From assembly GCA_963828825.1 (NCBI GenBank), contig CAWHGF010000005.1, positions 62,001 through 126,000 of the forward strand: DNA of 64,000 nt. Direction: 5' to 3'. The DNA comes from Bog-473 sp963828825 (GTDB lineage Bacteria > Actinomycetota > Acidimicrobiia > Acidimicrobiales > RAAP-2). A program made the translations under genes and the position numbers. A model generated the notes under the pieces. The model had not been told where the DNA came from and made no database searches. It saw nothing but the letters and a program-made list of their open reading frames with translations. Shown one piece after another: positions 26,884 through 35,367 of the stretch (position 1 is the stretch's first letter; each line of letters begins with the position of its first letter).

Positions 26884-26884
26884 C
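26842..26884 (+). repeat. attL: 43-bp direct repeat in tRNA-Arg 3' end
   Basis: It is identical over all 43 bases to 35295-35337, beginning in the anticodon loop and ending one base after the discriminator. The bases just outside differ on both sides, so the repeat edges are sharp. The tyrosine integrase gene begins 88 bases to the right. This is the classic layout of a site-specific element in a tRNA gene. Confidence 0.93.
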
Positions 26885-26971
26885 ATCGTGTAAGCCCAGC
26901 TTAGAACGTATAAACCGGTTCCGACGCGGATCAGGGATCCGCGTGGGATCCCTACATTCGTCCCTACTTTT

Positions 26972-28140
26972 GTGCGTATGGCGTGGGGTGACGGCACCAT
27001 GCGCGAGCGCAGTCCCGACAACTGGGAGATACGCGTCGCCGTGGGGGTCGATCCGGTGTCGGGACGCACGGTGCAGCGCTCCTTCACCTTCCACGGCTGC
27101 GTCGGCGAGGCCGAGTTACATCGCAAGGACTCGCCGCGGAGTGGGCCGAGCGACGCGCCATCCGGCGGGCGGCGCCGTTCCTCAGTGTCGCTGAGCTGCT
27201 CGAGCGCTGGCTCGCCGCGCACCATGACTGGCGGCCGGCCACGTGGATCGGGGCGCGCTCGAATGTCAAGGCGCTTCGTACGGACCCACTGGCGCTGCGC
27301 CGCGTGTCGACGCTCAAACCCGAGCATGTGCGGGCGGCGATGGCGGCGTGGAGGTCGGCGGGCGCCTCGGTGGCCGTGGTTTCGGGGCGCTTCCGAGTGC
27401 TGCGTTCTGCCGTCGGCTGGGCCCATGTCGAGCGCGTCATCGACGTCAACCCGCTCTCGGGCATGCGTGGGCCGCAGCGCCCGGGCACCCGGCTCCATCT
27501 CAGCACCGATGAGGTCCTCCGCCTGCTCGAGGCCGCCGACGCGCTCGTTGCCTCCGCTGAGTCGCGCGAGGCGAAGTACCGACACAAGGCTGAGCAAATC
27601 CGGCTGCTCGTCCGCTTGGCCGCGGACTCGGGTGCTCGGCGTGGCGAGCTGGTGGCGCTGCGCTTCGACGATCTCGATGGGCGCGTGCTCACTATCGAAC
27701 GGGGCGTTTCGGCCGACGTGCTCGGGCCCACCAAGACGGGGCGGACTCGGCGCCTCACCCTCGGGCGCCAGACGGTCGAATTGTGGGGTTCGAGTGCGGA
27801 GTGCTGGATTGGCCGTCTTCCCGAGGGCGTTGGGCTGGGACCGTGGCTCTTTTCCCCGGCGGTCGATCATCAGGTCCGGTTGACGGCGGGCGCACTCGGC
27901 CACTGGTTCGCCCAACTCGCCCGGCTGGCTGAGGTCGAGGGGGCGTCGCTGCATCGCCTGCGCCACAGTGTGGCGACGTTCCTCGTCGGGCGAGGCGAGT
28001 TGCTCCGGGCTCAGCAGCGACTCGGTCACCGGGACCCGTCGACGACGTTGCGGAACTACGCCCACGCCATGCCACTCGAAGACGAGACCGTGGCCGACGA
28101 CATCGACGAACTGCTCAGTTCTGCGCTATCCAAACCATGA
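26972..28140 (+). CDS. int: Tyrosine recombinase/integrase (one frameshift)
   Basis: Site-specific integrase of the element, about 389 residues if repaired. The N-terminal arm-binding part has RSPDNWEIRVAVGVDPVSGR. A missing base near 27127 moves the frame to LAAEWAERRAIRRAAPFLSV. The catalytic domain is complete: first Arg in DSGARRGELVALRFDDLD, HRLRHSVATFLV (H-x-x-R), LGHRDPSTTLRNYAH with the nucleophilic Tyr. A GTG at 26972 or ATG at 26978 starts it. It is adjacent to attL and points into the element. If the frameshift is real, the element is locked in place. Confidence 0.87.
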
Positions 28141-28215
28141 CCGCAAACCGGCATGAATCCCATGCACACGATCCTTGCGGTGCGTCGTGTTCGTGTCGTG
28201 GTGGGTGACTGCGGA

Positions 28216-29496
28216 TCAACCCTGTCCCGACCGCTGGTTGCGCGCTGGAACGGCACGAGCAGGTGGCGCGATCTCGGTATCCGCAGCTGGCGAGGCGAGA
28301 CGACGCTCGAACTGGGTGATCGCGTCGAGAAGGTCGGCGACCTCGAAGACACGATTGCGTCGTCCGATGGTTCCCTGTCGCAGCACGCCTCGCTCGTGCA
28401 AGTAGTTCACCGCGTCGTTCGTCCTTTTGCGCGATCGGCCGATGGCCTCTGCCGCTGTCTCGACCGTCAGAATCGGGATGCTCGGGAGGGCCGACAAGAG
28501 CAGGTCAGCCGCAGAACGACGGCGTACGGGGCTCACCGCCTCGCGCCAGCCCTCCTCGAGCGTGTCGAGTTGGTCGGCGAACGCTGTGGCATCGGCGCAG
28601 GCCCGCAGCAGCGCATTGACGAAGACGTCGATCCACTGAATTGCCGCTGCGGCAGCCAAAGGGTCATCAGCCGGAGCGTCGTAGCGGAAGGAGACCAGAC
28701 CGGCGATATAGGCACCGGCATTGGTGGCCAGGATGAGGCTGACCGCAGGCACGAAATTCGGAGCCAGACCGCGGCGGCGCAGGATGAGGTGGATCAAGGC
28801 CCGGCCGACCCGCCCATTCCCGTCGACGAAGGGGTGGATTGTCTCGAACTGGGCGTGGGCCAAGGCGGCCTGGACGATGGGCGGATGGTCGTCTCCCGAC
28901 ATGTACGAGCACAGGTCCTCGAGCAGAGCGCGCACCAGTTCGTGGGGCGGTGGGACGTAAGCGGCGCGGCAGGGGTTGACGCCACCGATCCAGTTCTGCT
29001 CCTGGCGCACCACGCCGCCCCAGTGCTCGTCCCGAGTTCCCGCGAGCAGTTCGCGGTGAAGCGTGCAGAGGTCGTCGATGGTGATCGGCCGCTCGAGATC
29101 AGCCAGTTCGAGGGCACCGCACATGGCGCGGATGTTCCCGAGCACCGCCCGGGCGGTGTCGTCGTTGGTGGGGAGCCCCGCGCGCTCGGCGAACTCTTCC
29201 TTGGCGAGCCGACGCGCGTTGACTTGAAGGCCTTCGATATAAGAGGAACCGACCGCCTCGGCCCGCAGGAGCAGCCGTGCCACCGACTCGACACTGGCCA
29301 GACCTGTCGTGCGGTCTTGAAGGGCAGCTACCGCCCGGTCAGCGTCGGAGAGGTCAGCGACGAGATCGGCCGGAAGCGCCAGGACCCGCGCGACGAGGGG
29401 ATCGGGCAGGTAGGCGCGGTAGGAGCACGAGGTGCGCTCCCGGCGGGTCTGCCCCGTCGGACTACCCTGCCAGATCAGTTCCTCGTACCGGGCCAC
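28216..29496 (-). CDS. Fic-domain protein (AMPylase-type) with winged-helix C-terminus
   Basis: 426 residues. The Fic active-site motif HPFVDGNGRVGR (residues 221-232) is intact and the N-terminal inhibitory motif SSYIEG (84-89) fits (S/T)xxxE(G/N), so it is a self-inhibited class II Fic enzyme. The region around residue 180 (AAYVPPPHELV) is the flap/target-docking segment. The C-terminal part (TVETAAEAIGRSRKRTNDAV) looks like a winged helix. These enzymes transfer AMP from ATP to target hydroxyls. It is element cargo, convergent with the integrase. No separate antitoxin is adjacent, as expected for class II. Confidence 0.9.
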   Translation of the reverse strand: MARYEELIWQGSPTGQTRRERTSCSYRAYLPDPLVARVLALPADLVADLSDADRAVAALQDRTTGLASVESVARLLLRAEAVGSSYIEGLQVNARRLAKEEFAERAGLPTNDDTARAVLGNIRAMCGALELADLERPITIDDLCTLHRELLAGTRDEHWGGVVRQEQNWIGGVNPCRAAYVPPPHELVRALLEDLCSYMSGDDHPPIVQAALAHAQFETIHPFVDGNGRVGRALIHLILRRRGLAPNFVPAVSLILATNAGAYIAGLVSFRYDAPADDPLAAAAAIQWIDVFVNALLRACADATAFADQLDTLEEGWREAVSPVRRRSAADLLLSALPSIPILTVETAAEAIGRSRKRTNDAVNYLHERGVLRQGTIGRRNRVFEVADLLDAITQFERRLASPAADTEIAPPARAVPARNQRSGQG

Positions 29497-29646
29497 GGCC
29501 CATGTCCTCCCCTCTTTCTCATAGTGCCAGTTAGAACTTAACCGACATTATGTAGCTTTCTTGATGTCACCTGTCGGGCAACCGGCGCTCCGAGAGGGTC
29601 CGACACAGCCTTTGGCGATACCGCCGCGCGGATTTCGGGGTTTTGG

Positions 29647-29712
29647 GCACGAACGTGCACTATTCTGAAAGGGCACGAACGTGCACTACTTAAGAGGTGC
29701 ACGAACGTGCAC
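29647..29712. promoter_or_regulatory. Three identical operators at 26-bp spacing
   Basis: GCACGAACGTGCAC occurs at 29647, 29673 and 29699, each exactly 26 bp from the next. The core GCACG-AA-CGTGC is an inverted repeat; the third copy extends to GTGCACG-AA-CGTGCAC. The last copy ends 13 bases before the HTH gene start at 29726. A weak -10-like TACTTA lies between copies two and three. The layout is that of a self-repressed toxin-antitoxin-type promoter with cooperative binding. Confidence 0.8.
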
Positions 29713-29725
29713 CCTGGAGTCATGC

Positions 29726-29995
29726 ATGATGATTCGAACCGCCGGTGACCTCGGAGCCCATGTTCGTCACCAGCGCAACACGAGGAAGATGAGTCAGCAG
29801 GCTCTGGCTCAACAGGCCGGGGTCAGCGTGCGCTGGCTGAAGTCGCTCGAAGCGGGAAAGTCGTCCGTCGAGCTCGGCCTGGTCCTCCGCACCCTTATGG
29901 CTCTCGGCGACATCATCAGTGTGATCGATTCGCCTCCGCACACGGGCATCGACCTGGACGACGTTTTGAGACGTTTCGAAGGGGAGGCGACGTAA
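29726..29995 (+). CDS. HTH (XRE/HipB-like) DNA-binding protein
   Basis: 89-residue protein, MMIRTAGDLGAHVRHQRNTR, then KMSQQALAQQAGVSVRWLKS and LEAGKSSVELGLVLRTLMAL. This is the compact HipB-type HTH fold, usually an antitoxin that represses its own operon. Two adjacent ATGs (29726, 29729) could start it. The downstream partner is not HipA but a DUF6933-type gene 37 bases later. The three palindromes directly upstream are its likely operators. Confidence 0.88.
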   Translation: MMIRTAGDLGAHVRHQRNTRKMSQQALAQQAGVSVRWLKSLEAGKSSVELGLVLRTLMALGDIISVIDSPPHTGIDLDDVLRRFEGEAT

Positions 29996-30032
29996 AAGAC
30001 TCAGGGTTGATCGGGACTCGTACTATTCGCCG

Positions 30033-30518
30033 GTGGTCCTTCGCTGTACCCAGAAGCTCCTCGACGTTCTCCGACTCCCGGAGGTATCGGCGCTCGAGCC
30101 ATGTGATGAGGACTTCTACGCCAACCTGCTCGTCCTCGATCACCGCAAGTGCCTTCTCCTCACGCACGCCGCGACGTTGTTCAGCGTCTTCGAACCAGAT
30201 GTTCGAGTCGGTCAGCTCCGATCGACCCGCGATCTCGTCTCGGTGGCCGTCGAGCGCGAGCTGCAAGAGGAAAGCCTTCCGGCGCATACGTTCGGTGACA
30301 TGAGGAACGAGGAACTTGTCATTGCGAAGACCGCCGATCGCAGCGTGCTCGGCTGCATGAACGACATGGCGTTCCTGGCCGAAGTGTCCGTCGGCCAGAG
30401 CGGCGGCCTGGCCTCGCTGGACGTTCGAGCGCTCAACCGTCGGCTTCGGCGGACCATCAACAGCGCCCGGGACTACCGGCGCCCTATCGACCTCGTCCGG
30501 GAGAGGCTGGCGCCGTAG
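30033..30518 (+). CDS. DUF6933-type protein paired with HipB-like gene
   Basis: 161 residues from GTG. The pattern RCTQKLLDVLRL, then FYANLLVLDHRKCLLLTHAA, TLFSVFEPDV and RSVLGCMNDMAF matches what I know as DUF6933, a domain without an assigned activity. The conserved polar core (RCT-K-L, YANLL-DRRKC, RSVLG-MND, then LNRRLRRTINSARDYRRPID) suggests an enzyme or binding protein. Its place behind a HipB-like gene, in the HipA position, makes a toxin or effector role plausible but unproven. No Shine-Dalgarno sequence is evident. Confidence 0.75.
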   Translation: MVLRCTQKLLDVLRLPEVSALEPCDEDFYANLLVLDHRKCLLLTHAATLFSVFEPDVRVGQLRSTRDLVSVAVERELQEESLPAHTFGDMRNEELVIAKTADRSVLGCMNDMAFLAEVSVGQSGGLASLDVRALNRRLRRTINSARDYRRPIDLVRERLAP

Positions 30519-30616
30519 CGACCCGTTGCCTGCGCATTCCGTCGCCGTCACCAGCTCGCCACCTGCTTAGACGGTGAGTCCGGGAGCGGTGGCAGCGCTG
30601 CGCCAATATGGGGCCA

Positions 30617-33600
30617 ATGATTGTTCTTCACGCCGCCTGGCTGACCGGTTCTAGACGCCTGGCACTTTGGGCAGAAGGCGGAAACGGACGCGCAATGCCG
30701 GTTCCCCGACGGCGTCCGGCGCGCCGGATCCCACCCCATCCCTCTGTGCTCGATCAGGACGGTCTGCGACTGGCCGTCTCGGACAGTGCGGGGATCGCGG
30801 CGGCGGACCTGCTGGGGGAGGACGTGAAACTCACGCTCCAGCTCCCAGAAGTCGGCGGAGTTCCGATCGCCTCCACGCTGGGCGAGGAGCTCGGGGACCG
30901 AATACCTGACTCCGCACCGTTCTCGAGTTCCTGGGAGGACCTCTCGTTGTGGACGGCCCCCGGGTATGTTCTCGAGCCCTCTGCTGCGACCAAGTTCCTC
31001 CGGTCGCTGCCCTTGGTGAGCGGAAACGACCGGTCCTTGACCGACGCGGGACCCTCGGATGTCGAAATGGGGCCCGATATCCGCTTCGCTGCCCACGCGA
31101 TCGAGTTGGTGGTCGAACTCGTTGCCCGGGGCCGGCTGCTGCCGGATCTCGAGTTCGTCGCCGGTCGCTGGAGGGCCTGCTGGCGTCCCCTCATCGAAGG
31201 TCACGATCGCGGCCGGATCGAGGCGCTGGCGTGGGCCCTTCCGGCTTCGTTGACAGCGGTGCGCGTGCCCGAGTCGAACACCGACGACTCGCTTTTTGAG
31301 CTGGGACCCGAACCCAGCGACGAGGTCCTCGGCTCGCTGATGTGGGCCGTGACGGACGCTCTTGCCCGCGATCTGATCACGCCCTCCACGCCGAAGCCCC
31401 GGAGACGGGGTGCCAGAGCGAGCGTCGTCGATGCCTGGCTGCGTGCTCTCGGTTCACCCGACGGCTCCCTCCATGGGTACGACGACGACGAGTGGGTGCA
31501 ACTCGCCGGACGGCTTGCCGAGTGGCATGCCACGAAGAGTGCGGAGGCCGAAGCGGTACGGACGTGTTTTCGGATCGTCCCTCCCCCCGATGAGGGCGAC
31601 GAGGGAGTCGACCCGGCGAACGTGCCCGCTCGACCCAGGAGGCGAAAGGATACCTCGCCAGGTTCGGAGCCGGTCTGGCGCATCGATTTCGCCCTCCAGG
31701 CGGTCGACGACCCCAGCCTCGTGGTTTCCGCCGAGGACGTCTGGTCCGACGGGCCCGAACTGACCGCCATCGGGCGCCACGTCGTGCACCCCGACGAGCA
31801 CCTTCTGCGCGGCCTCGGTCAGGCAGCCCGTCTCGTCCCTGCGCTGGGGAAGACACTGTCCTCGGCGACCCCTTGTGCCTACACCACGGACGCTGCGGGC
31901 ATCCTGACCTTCCTTCGCGAAGGCGCTCCTCTCTTGGAGGAGGCCGGATTCGGCGTACTGGCGCCCCCGTGGTGGCGCTCGTCGAGGACGAGGCTCGGAC
32001 TGCGGCTCAAGGCGCGGACCAGCTCGAAGGGTGGGACTTCCACCGGCACCATCGGTCTCGACGGACTGTGCGACATCCGGTGGGAAGCCGTACTGGGAGA
32101 CGACACCTTGAGCGTGACCGAACTCCGCCAGTTGGCTCGGCTGAAGCAGCCGCTCGTGCGTGTGCGCGGCCAATGGGTGGAGCTGCACCACGGGGAGCTC
32201 TCGGCCGCCATCAACGCGGTCGGGAAGCGCGGCGCCGCGGGCGATGTCCTGTCCGCCGGAGAGGTCCTTCGATCGGCGCTGGGACTCGAGCCCGGTCCCG
32301 GAGACTTGCCGGTCGTCGAGGTGGCGGCCGACGGCTGGCTCGGCGACCTGCTCTCCGGTGCCGAGGATCGAAGGATCGAGCCCACGCCGACGCCCGATGG
32401 ATTTGCCGGCGAACTCCGGCCCTATCAGGAACGTGGGCTCGCCTGGCTCAGCTTCTTGGGCGAGCTCGGTCTCGGGGCCTGCCTGGCCGACGACATGGGA
32501 CTGGGCAAGACGGCCCAGCTTCTCGCGCTGCTCGTCGACGAGCGGGCCCCATCCGCCCTCACTGCGAACGGCCAGCAGCGGTCGGGGGCGTCGGGAACGG
32601 CTCGCCGAACGACGCGACGCCAACTGGGCCCGACGCTGGTGCTCTGCCCCATGTCCCTGGTGGGAAACTGGCAGCGCGAGGCTGCTCGTTTCGCCCCGAA
32701 GCTGGCCGTGTACGTCCACCACGGGCCGGACCGGCTCACGGACAAGGACTTCACCAAGCACGCGTGCAAGGTGGACCTGGTCCTGTCGACCTACGGTCTG
32801 GCGACGCGTGACGCTGAGTTGCTGGCCCGCGTTCGCTGGCGCCGGCTGGTTCTCGACGAGGCACAACAGATCAAGAGCAGCGCCGCCCGCACCACGCAGA
32901 GCGTCCGGTCGATTCCGGCCGAGCGGCGGATCGCCATGACCGGCACACCGGTCGAGAATCGCCTGAGCGAGCTCTGGTCGATCATGGAGTTCCTCAACCC
33001 CGGCATCCTCGGCTCCGAGCGCAGGTTCAAAGAGCGCTTTGCCGACCCGATCGAGCGCGGGGGTGACGACGAGGTGGCGACCAGGCTGCGCCAGGTCACC
33101 GGTCCGTTCATCCTCCGCCGCCTCAAGACCGATCGGACGATCATCGCCGACCTTCCAGAAAAGCTCGAGATGAAGGAGTTCTGCCCCCTGACCCGCGAGC
33201 AGGCCACGCTGTACCAGGCTGTCGTCGACGACATGCTGGCCCGGATCGACGAAGCGGAGGGAATGGAACGGCGCGGCCTGGTCCTGGCCACCATGATGAA
33301 GCTCAAGCAGGTCTGCAACCATCCGGCGCACTTTCTGGCCGACGGGTCCTCCCTTGGCGGTCGGTCGGGCAAGTTGACGCGCCTGGTCGAGATCCTCGGC
33401 GAGGCGGTGGCCGAGGGCGACCGGTCACTCGTCTTCACCCAGTTCACCGAGATGGGCGGCATGCTCGAGCGGCATCTGCGTCACCGATTGCAGTGCGATG
33501 TCCTGTGGCTGCACGGCGGAGTGACCAAGCGAGCTCGCGACGCCATGGTCGAGCGCTTTCAGAGCAGCGACGGGCCGCCGGTGTTTCTCCTCTCGTTGAA

Positions 33601-33907
33601 GGCCGGTGGGACCGGCCTCAACCTGACGGCGGCAACCCAGGTCGTGCACTTCGATCGGTGGTGGAACCCGGCGGTGGAGGACCAGGCGACCGACCGGGCC
33701 TATCGCATCGGCCAGCAGCACAACGTGCAAGTCCGCAAATTCGTCTGCGGGGGGACGCTCGAGGAGCGGATCGACGCCATGATCGAGGCGAAGCGAGCCC
33801 TGGCGGAGCGGATCGTCGGAACCGGAGAGGGCTGGCTGACCGAGCTGTCGACCGATCAGCTGCGCGAGGTCGTCGCCCTGTCGGCCGACGCCGTGGAGGA
33901 CGACTGA
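30617..33907 (+). CDS. SNF2-family helicase with DUF3670-type N-terminus
   Basis: About 1096 residues. The N-terminal half (start MIVLHAAWLTGSRRLALWAE) resembles SNF2-associated domains of the bacterial HelZ/DUF3670 group. The motor domain has LADDMGLGKTAQLLALL (about residue 624), LVLDEAQQIKSS (about 747), TGTPVENRLSELWS and LLSLKAGGTGLNLTAATQVV; the last motif is DRAYRIGQQHNVQVRKF. It is an ATP-driven DNA or protein-DNA remodelling motor. I prefer ATG 30617 because relatives begin at the equivalent of MIVLH; ATG 30608 is three codons earlier. Its TGA overlaps the SWIM gene's ATG by one base, so the pair is coupled. It is an intact gene on the element. Confidence 0.9.
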   Translation: MIVLHAAWLTGSRRLALWAEGGNGRAMPVPRRRPARRIPPHPSVLDQDGLRLAVSDSAGIAAADLLGEDVKLTLQLPEVGGVPIASTLGEELGDRIPDSAPFSSSWEDLSLWTAPGYVLEPSAATKFLRSLPLVSGNDRSLTDAGPSDVEMGPDIRFAAHAIELVVELVARGRLLPDLEFVAGRWRACWRPLIEGHDRGRIEALAWALPASLTAVRVPESNTDDSLFELGPEPSDEVLGSLMWAVTDALARDLITPSTPKPRRRGARASVVDAWLRALGSPDGSLHGYDDDEWVQLAGRLAEWHATKSAEAEAVRTCFRIVPPPDEGDEGVDPANVPARPRRRKDTSPGSEPVWRIDFALQAVDDPSLVVSAEDVWSDGPELTAIGRHVVHPDEHLLRGLGQAARLVPALGKTLSSATPCAYTTDAAGILTFLREGAPLLEEAGFGVLAPPWWRSSRTRLGLRLKARTSSKGGTSTGTIGLDGLCDIRWEAVLGDDTLSVTELRQLARLKQPLVRVRGQWVELHHGELSAAINAVGKRGAAGDVLSAGEVLRSALGLEPGPGDLPVVEVAADGWLGDLLSGAEDRRIEPTPTPDGFAGELRPYQERGLAWLSFLGELGLGACLADDMGLGKTAQLLALLVDERAPSALTANGQQRSGASGTARRTTRRQLGPTLVLCPMSLVGNWQREAARFAPKLAVYVHHGPDRLTDKDFTKHACKVDLVLSTYGLATRDAELLARVRWRRLVLDEAQQIKSSAARTTQSVRSIPAERRIAMTGTPVENRLSELWSIMEFLNPGILGSERRFKERFADPIERGGDDEVATRLRQVTGPFILRRLKTDRTIIADLPEKLEMKEFCPLTREQATLYQAVVDDMLARIDEAEGMERRGLVLATMMKLKQVCNHPAHFLADGSSLGGRSGKLTRLVEILGEAVAEGDRSLVFTQFTEMGGMLERHLRHRLQCDVLWLHGGVTKRARDAMVERFQSSDGPPVFLLSLKAGGTGLNLTAATQVVHFDRWWNPAVEDQATDRAYRIGQQHNVQVRKFVCGGTLEERIDAMIEAKRALAERIVGTGEGWLTELSTDQLREVVALSADAVEDD

Positions 33908-34875
33908 TGCCACCGCGCCGACCGTCCCGTCGTCCGTCGAGCCGATCCGGCCAACCTCCAGACGGCTGGTGGCCACCGGCCTCGAAGCCGATTGCGGTCG
34001 AAGGAGGGGTGACGGCCCGGAGCAAGCGCGGGCAGATCGGTGACACCTGGTGGTCGCGGCGTTTCATCGCCCTGCTGGAGTCGTTCGGCATCGGGAGCCG
34101 CCTGCAGAGGGGCAAACGTTATGCCCGTGCCGGGCAGGTGTTGAGTCTGGAATTCGTGCCCGGTCAGGTCCGCGCTTCCGTTCAGGGCTCGCGTTCCAAG
34201 CCGTACCGCGTCTTCATCGAAACCGAGATCTTGACCGACCTCGAGTGGGCTGGCATCGAGGACGTCATGGCGTCACGTGCAGTGTTCTTGGCCAGACTCT
34301 TGTCCGGAGAGATGCCCGAGGAGATCGAAGAGGCGTTCGTCGAGTCCGCGACCACCCTGTTCCCGGCTTCGGGCGACGACCTCGTGTCCGCGTGTTCCTG
34401 CCCCGACTGGGAGAATCCGTGCAAGCACGTGGCGGCGGTCTTCTATCTCATGGCCGAGGCCTTCGACGACGACCCCTTCCTCATCTTCGCCTGGCGAGGG
34501 CGGGACAAGGACCAGTTGCTCGCCGACCTGAGAACCCGGCGGCACAGTCCGGGTGCAGGTGAGTCCGAGGCACAAACGCCAGTCGAGGGATTTCAGGCGG
34601 GGAAATTCGGGTGGCCCACGTTCGATCCCGAACACAGGGACGCCACTCGATCAGCTGATGTCGCCTCGTTTTGGGGTGTTCCGGAGGACCTGTCGACCAT
34701 GGAGCTCCGACCACGTTCAGCAGTCGCGGCCGACCTGATCCTCCGACAGCTTGACCCATCACCGCTCGGCGAAGACTCCGGCATCATCGACGACCTCCGT
34801 CCGCTCTACGAGGGCATCACCGCCCACGCAATCGCGTTGGCATTGGGTGAGGAGGCGACGTCACCGGGCTCGTAA
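33907..34875 (+). CDS. SWIM zinc-finger protein partnered with SNF2 helicase
   Basis: 322 residues. The SWIM zinc ligands CSCPDWENPCKHVAAVFY (C-x-C...C-x-H, about residue 162) are intact. The N-terminal part has QIGDTWWSRRFIALLESFGI and RLQRGKRYARAGQVLSLEFV, typical of the SWIM proteins encoded beside bacterial SNF2 helicases. SWIM fingers bind DNA or protein; the pairing suggests it recruits or tunes the helicase. The start overlaps the helicase stop (TGATG). A basic, Pro/Arg-rich first 30 residues may touch nucleic acid. Confidence 0.9.
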   Translation: MPPRRPSRRPSSRSGQPPDGWWPPASKPIAVEGGVTARSKRGQIGDTWWSRRFIALLESFGIGSRLQRGKRYARAGQVLSLEFVPGQVRASVQGSRSKPYRVFIETEILTDLEWAGIEDVMASRAVFLARLLSGEMPEEIEEAFVESATTLFPASGDDLVSACSCPDWENPCKHVAAVFYLMAEAFDDDPFLIFAWRGRDKDQLLADLRTRRHSPGAGESEAQTPVEGFQAGKFGWPTFDPEHRDATRSADVASFWGVPEDLSTMELRPRSAVAADLILRQLDPSPLGEDSGIIDDLRPLYEGITAHAIALALGEEATSPGS

Positions 34876-35294
34876 GGGCATCGCCACACGTCCACGAGTC
34901 GATGCTGGCCGAACGGGCCCACGACGCACACTGCCGCGAGGGAAGCACTCGTTGCGGCCGAGATCGTCCGAGCTGCACGATTGCCTGGACATCAACGGTA
35001 CCTTCCTGGCTGAATGCCATAAGAGAGGCGCCGATATAGGATCTATCCGCGGTTTTGATTTGACGAAAGTGATAGCCGTTAGGGCTGAAGTAAAATCGGA
35101 TGAAGTAATGAATCTGCTAAAAGTGGCGATTTTGAGAACCGTCGTGAGAACCATAGGGCTATGTAAGCCCGGAAACAGCTGTCATCGCGTGTCATATGCT
35201 GGCCACTCAGGCGAAGCCATCGGTCCAGTTCAGGGGTCATAACTGGCACCTCTGGACGACCGTTGTCACCTCTCGTCATTTAGCCAAATAGGCG
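34876..35294. other. AT-richer gene-free right end of the element
   Basis: About 420 bases with no convincing gene. The middle (35020-35180) is visibly lower in GC than its surroundings. It holds the inverted pair AAAATCG (35092)/CGATTTT (35127) and two CACCTCT copies (35248, 35271). Such a patch next to an attachment site is where integrase or excisionase arm sites are expected. Confidence 0.5.
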
Positions 35295-35337
35295 CTACGG
35301 ATCAGAAGGTTGGGGGTTCGAATCCCTCCGAGCGCGC
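35295..35337 (+). repeat. attR: 43-bp copy of the tRNA-Arg 3' end
   Basis: Exact 43-base match to attL at 26842-26884. No tRNA 5' half precedes it, so it is an attachment scar and not a second tRNA. The distance between equivalent points of the two copies is 8,453 bases, the size of the element. The last 15 bases of the tRNA-like end (CCTCCGAGCGCGCTC, 35325) recur at 35346, just outside. Confidence 0.93.
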
Positions 35338-35359
35338 TCCATAGACCTCCGAGCGCGCT

Positions 35360-35367
35360 CGATAAGT
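35360..35367. repeat. Target site duplication, left copy
   Basis: CGATAAGT directly abuts the left end of the ISL3-type element and is repeated perfectly at 36793-36800 on the other side. Eight bases is the duplication length usual for ISL3. Confidence 0.9.

Noticed and set aside
31454..33331. 625-codon minus-strand open frame
   Set aside because: Lies wholly opposite the SNF2 helicase, whose motifs are intact; the antisense product has no recognisable domain.
35295..35337. Second tRNA-Arg gene
   Set aside because: Only the 3' half (from the anticodon loop) is present; no acceptor 5' strand or D-arm precedes it. It is the attR copy.
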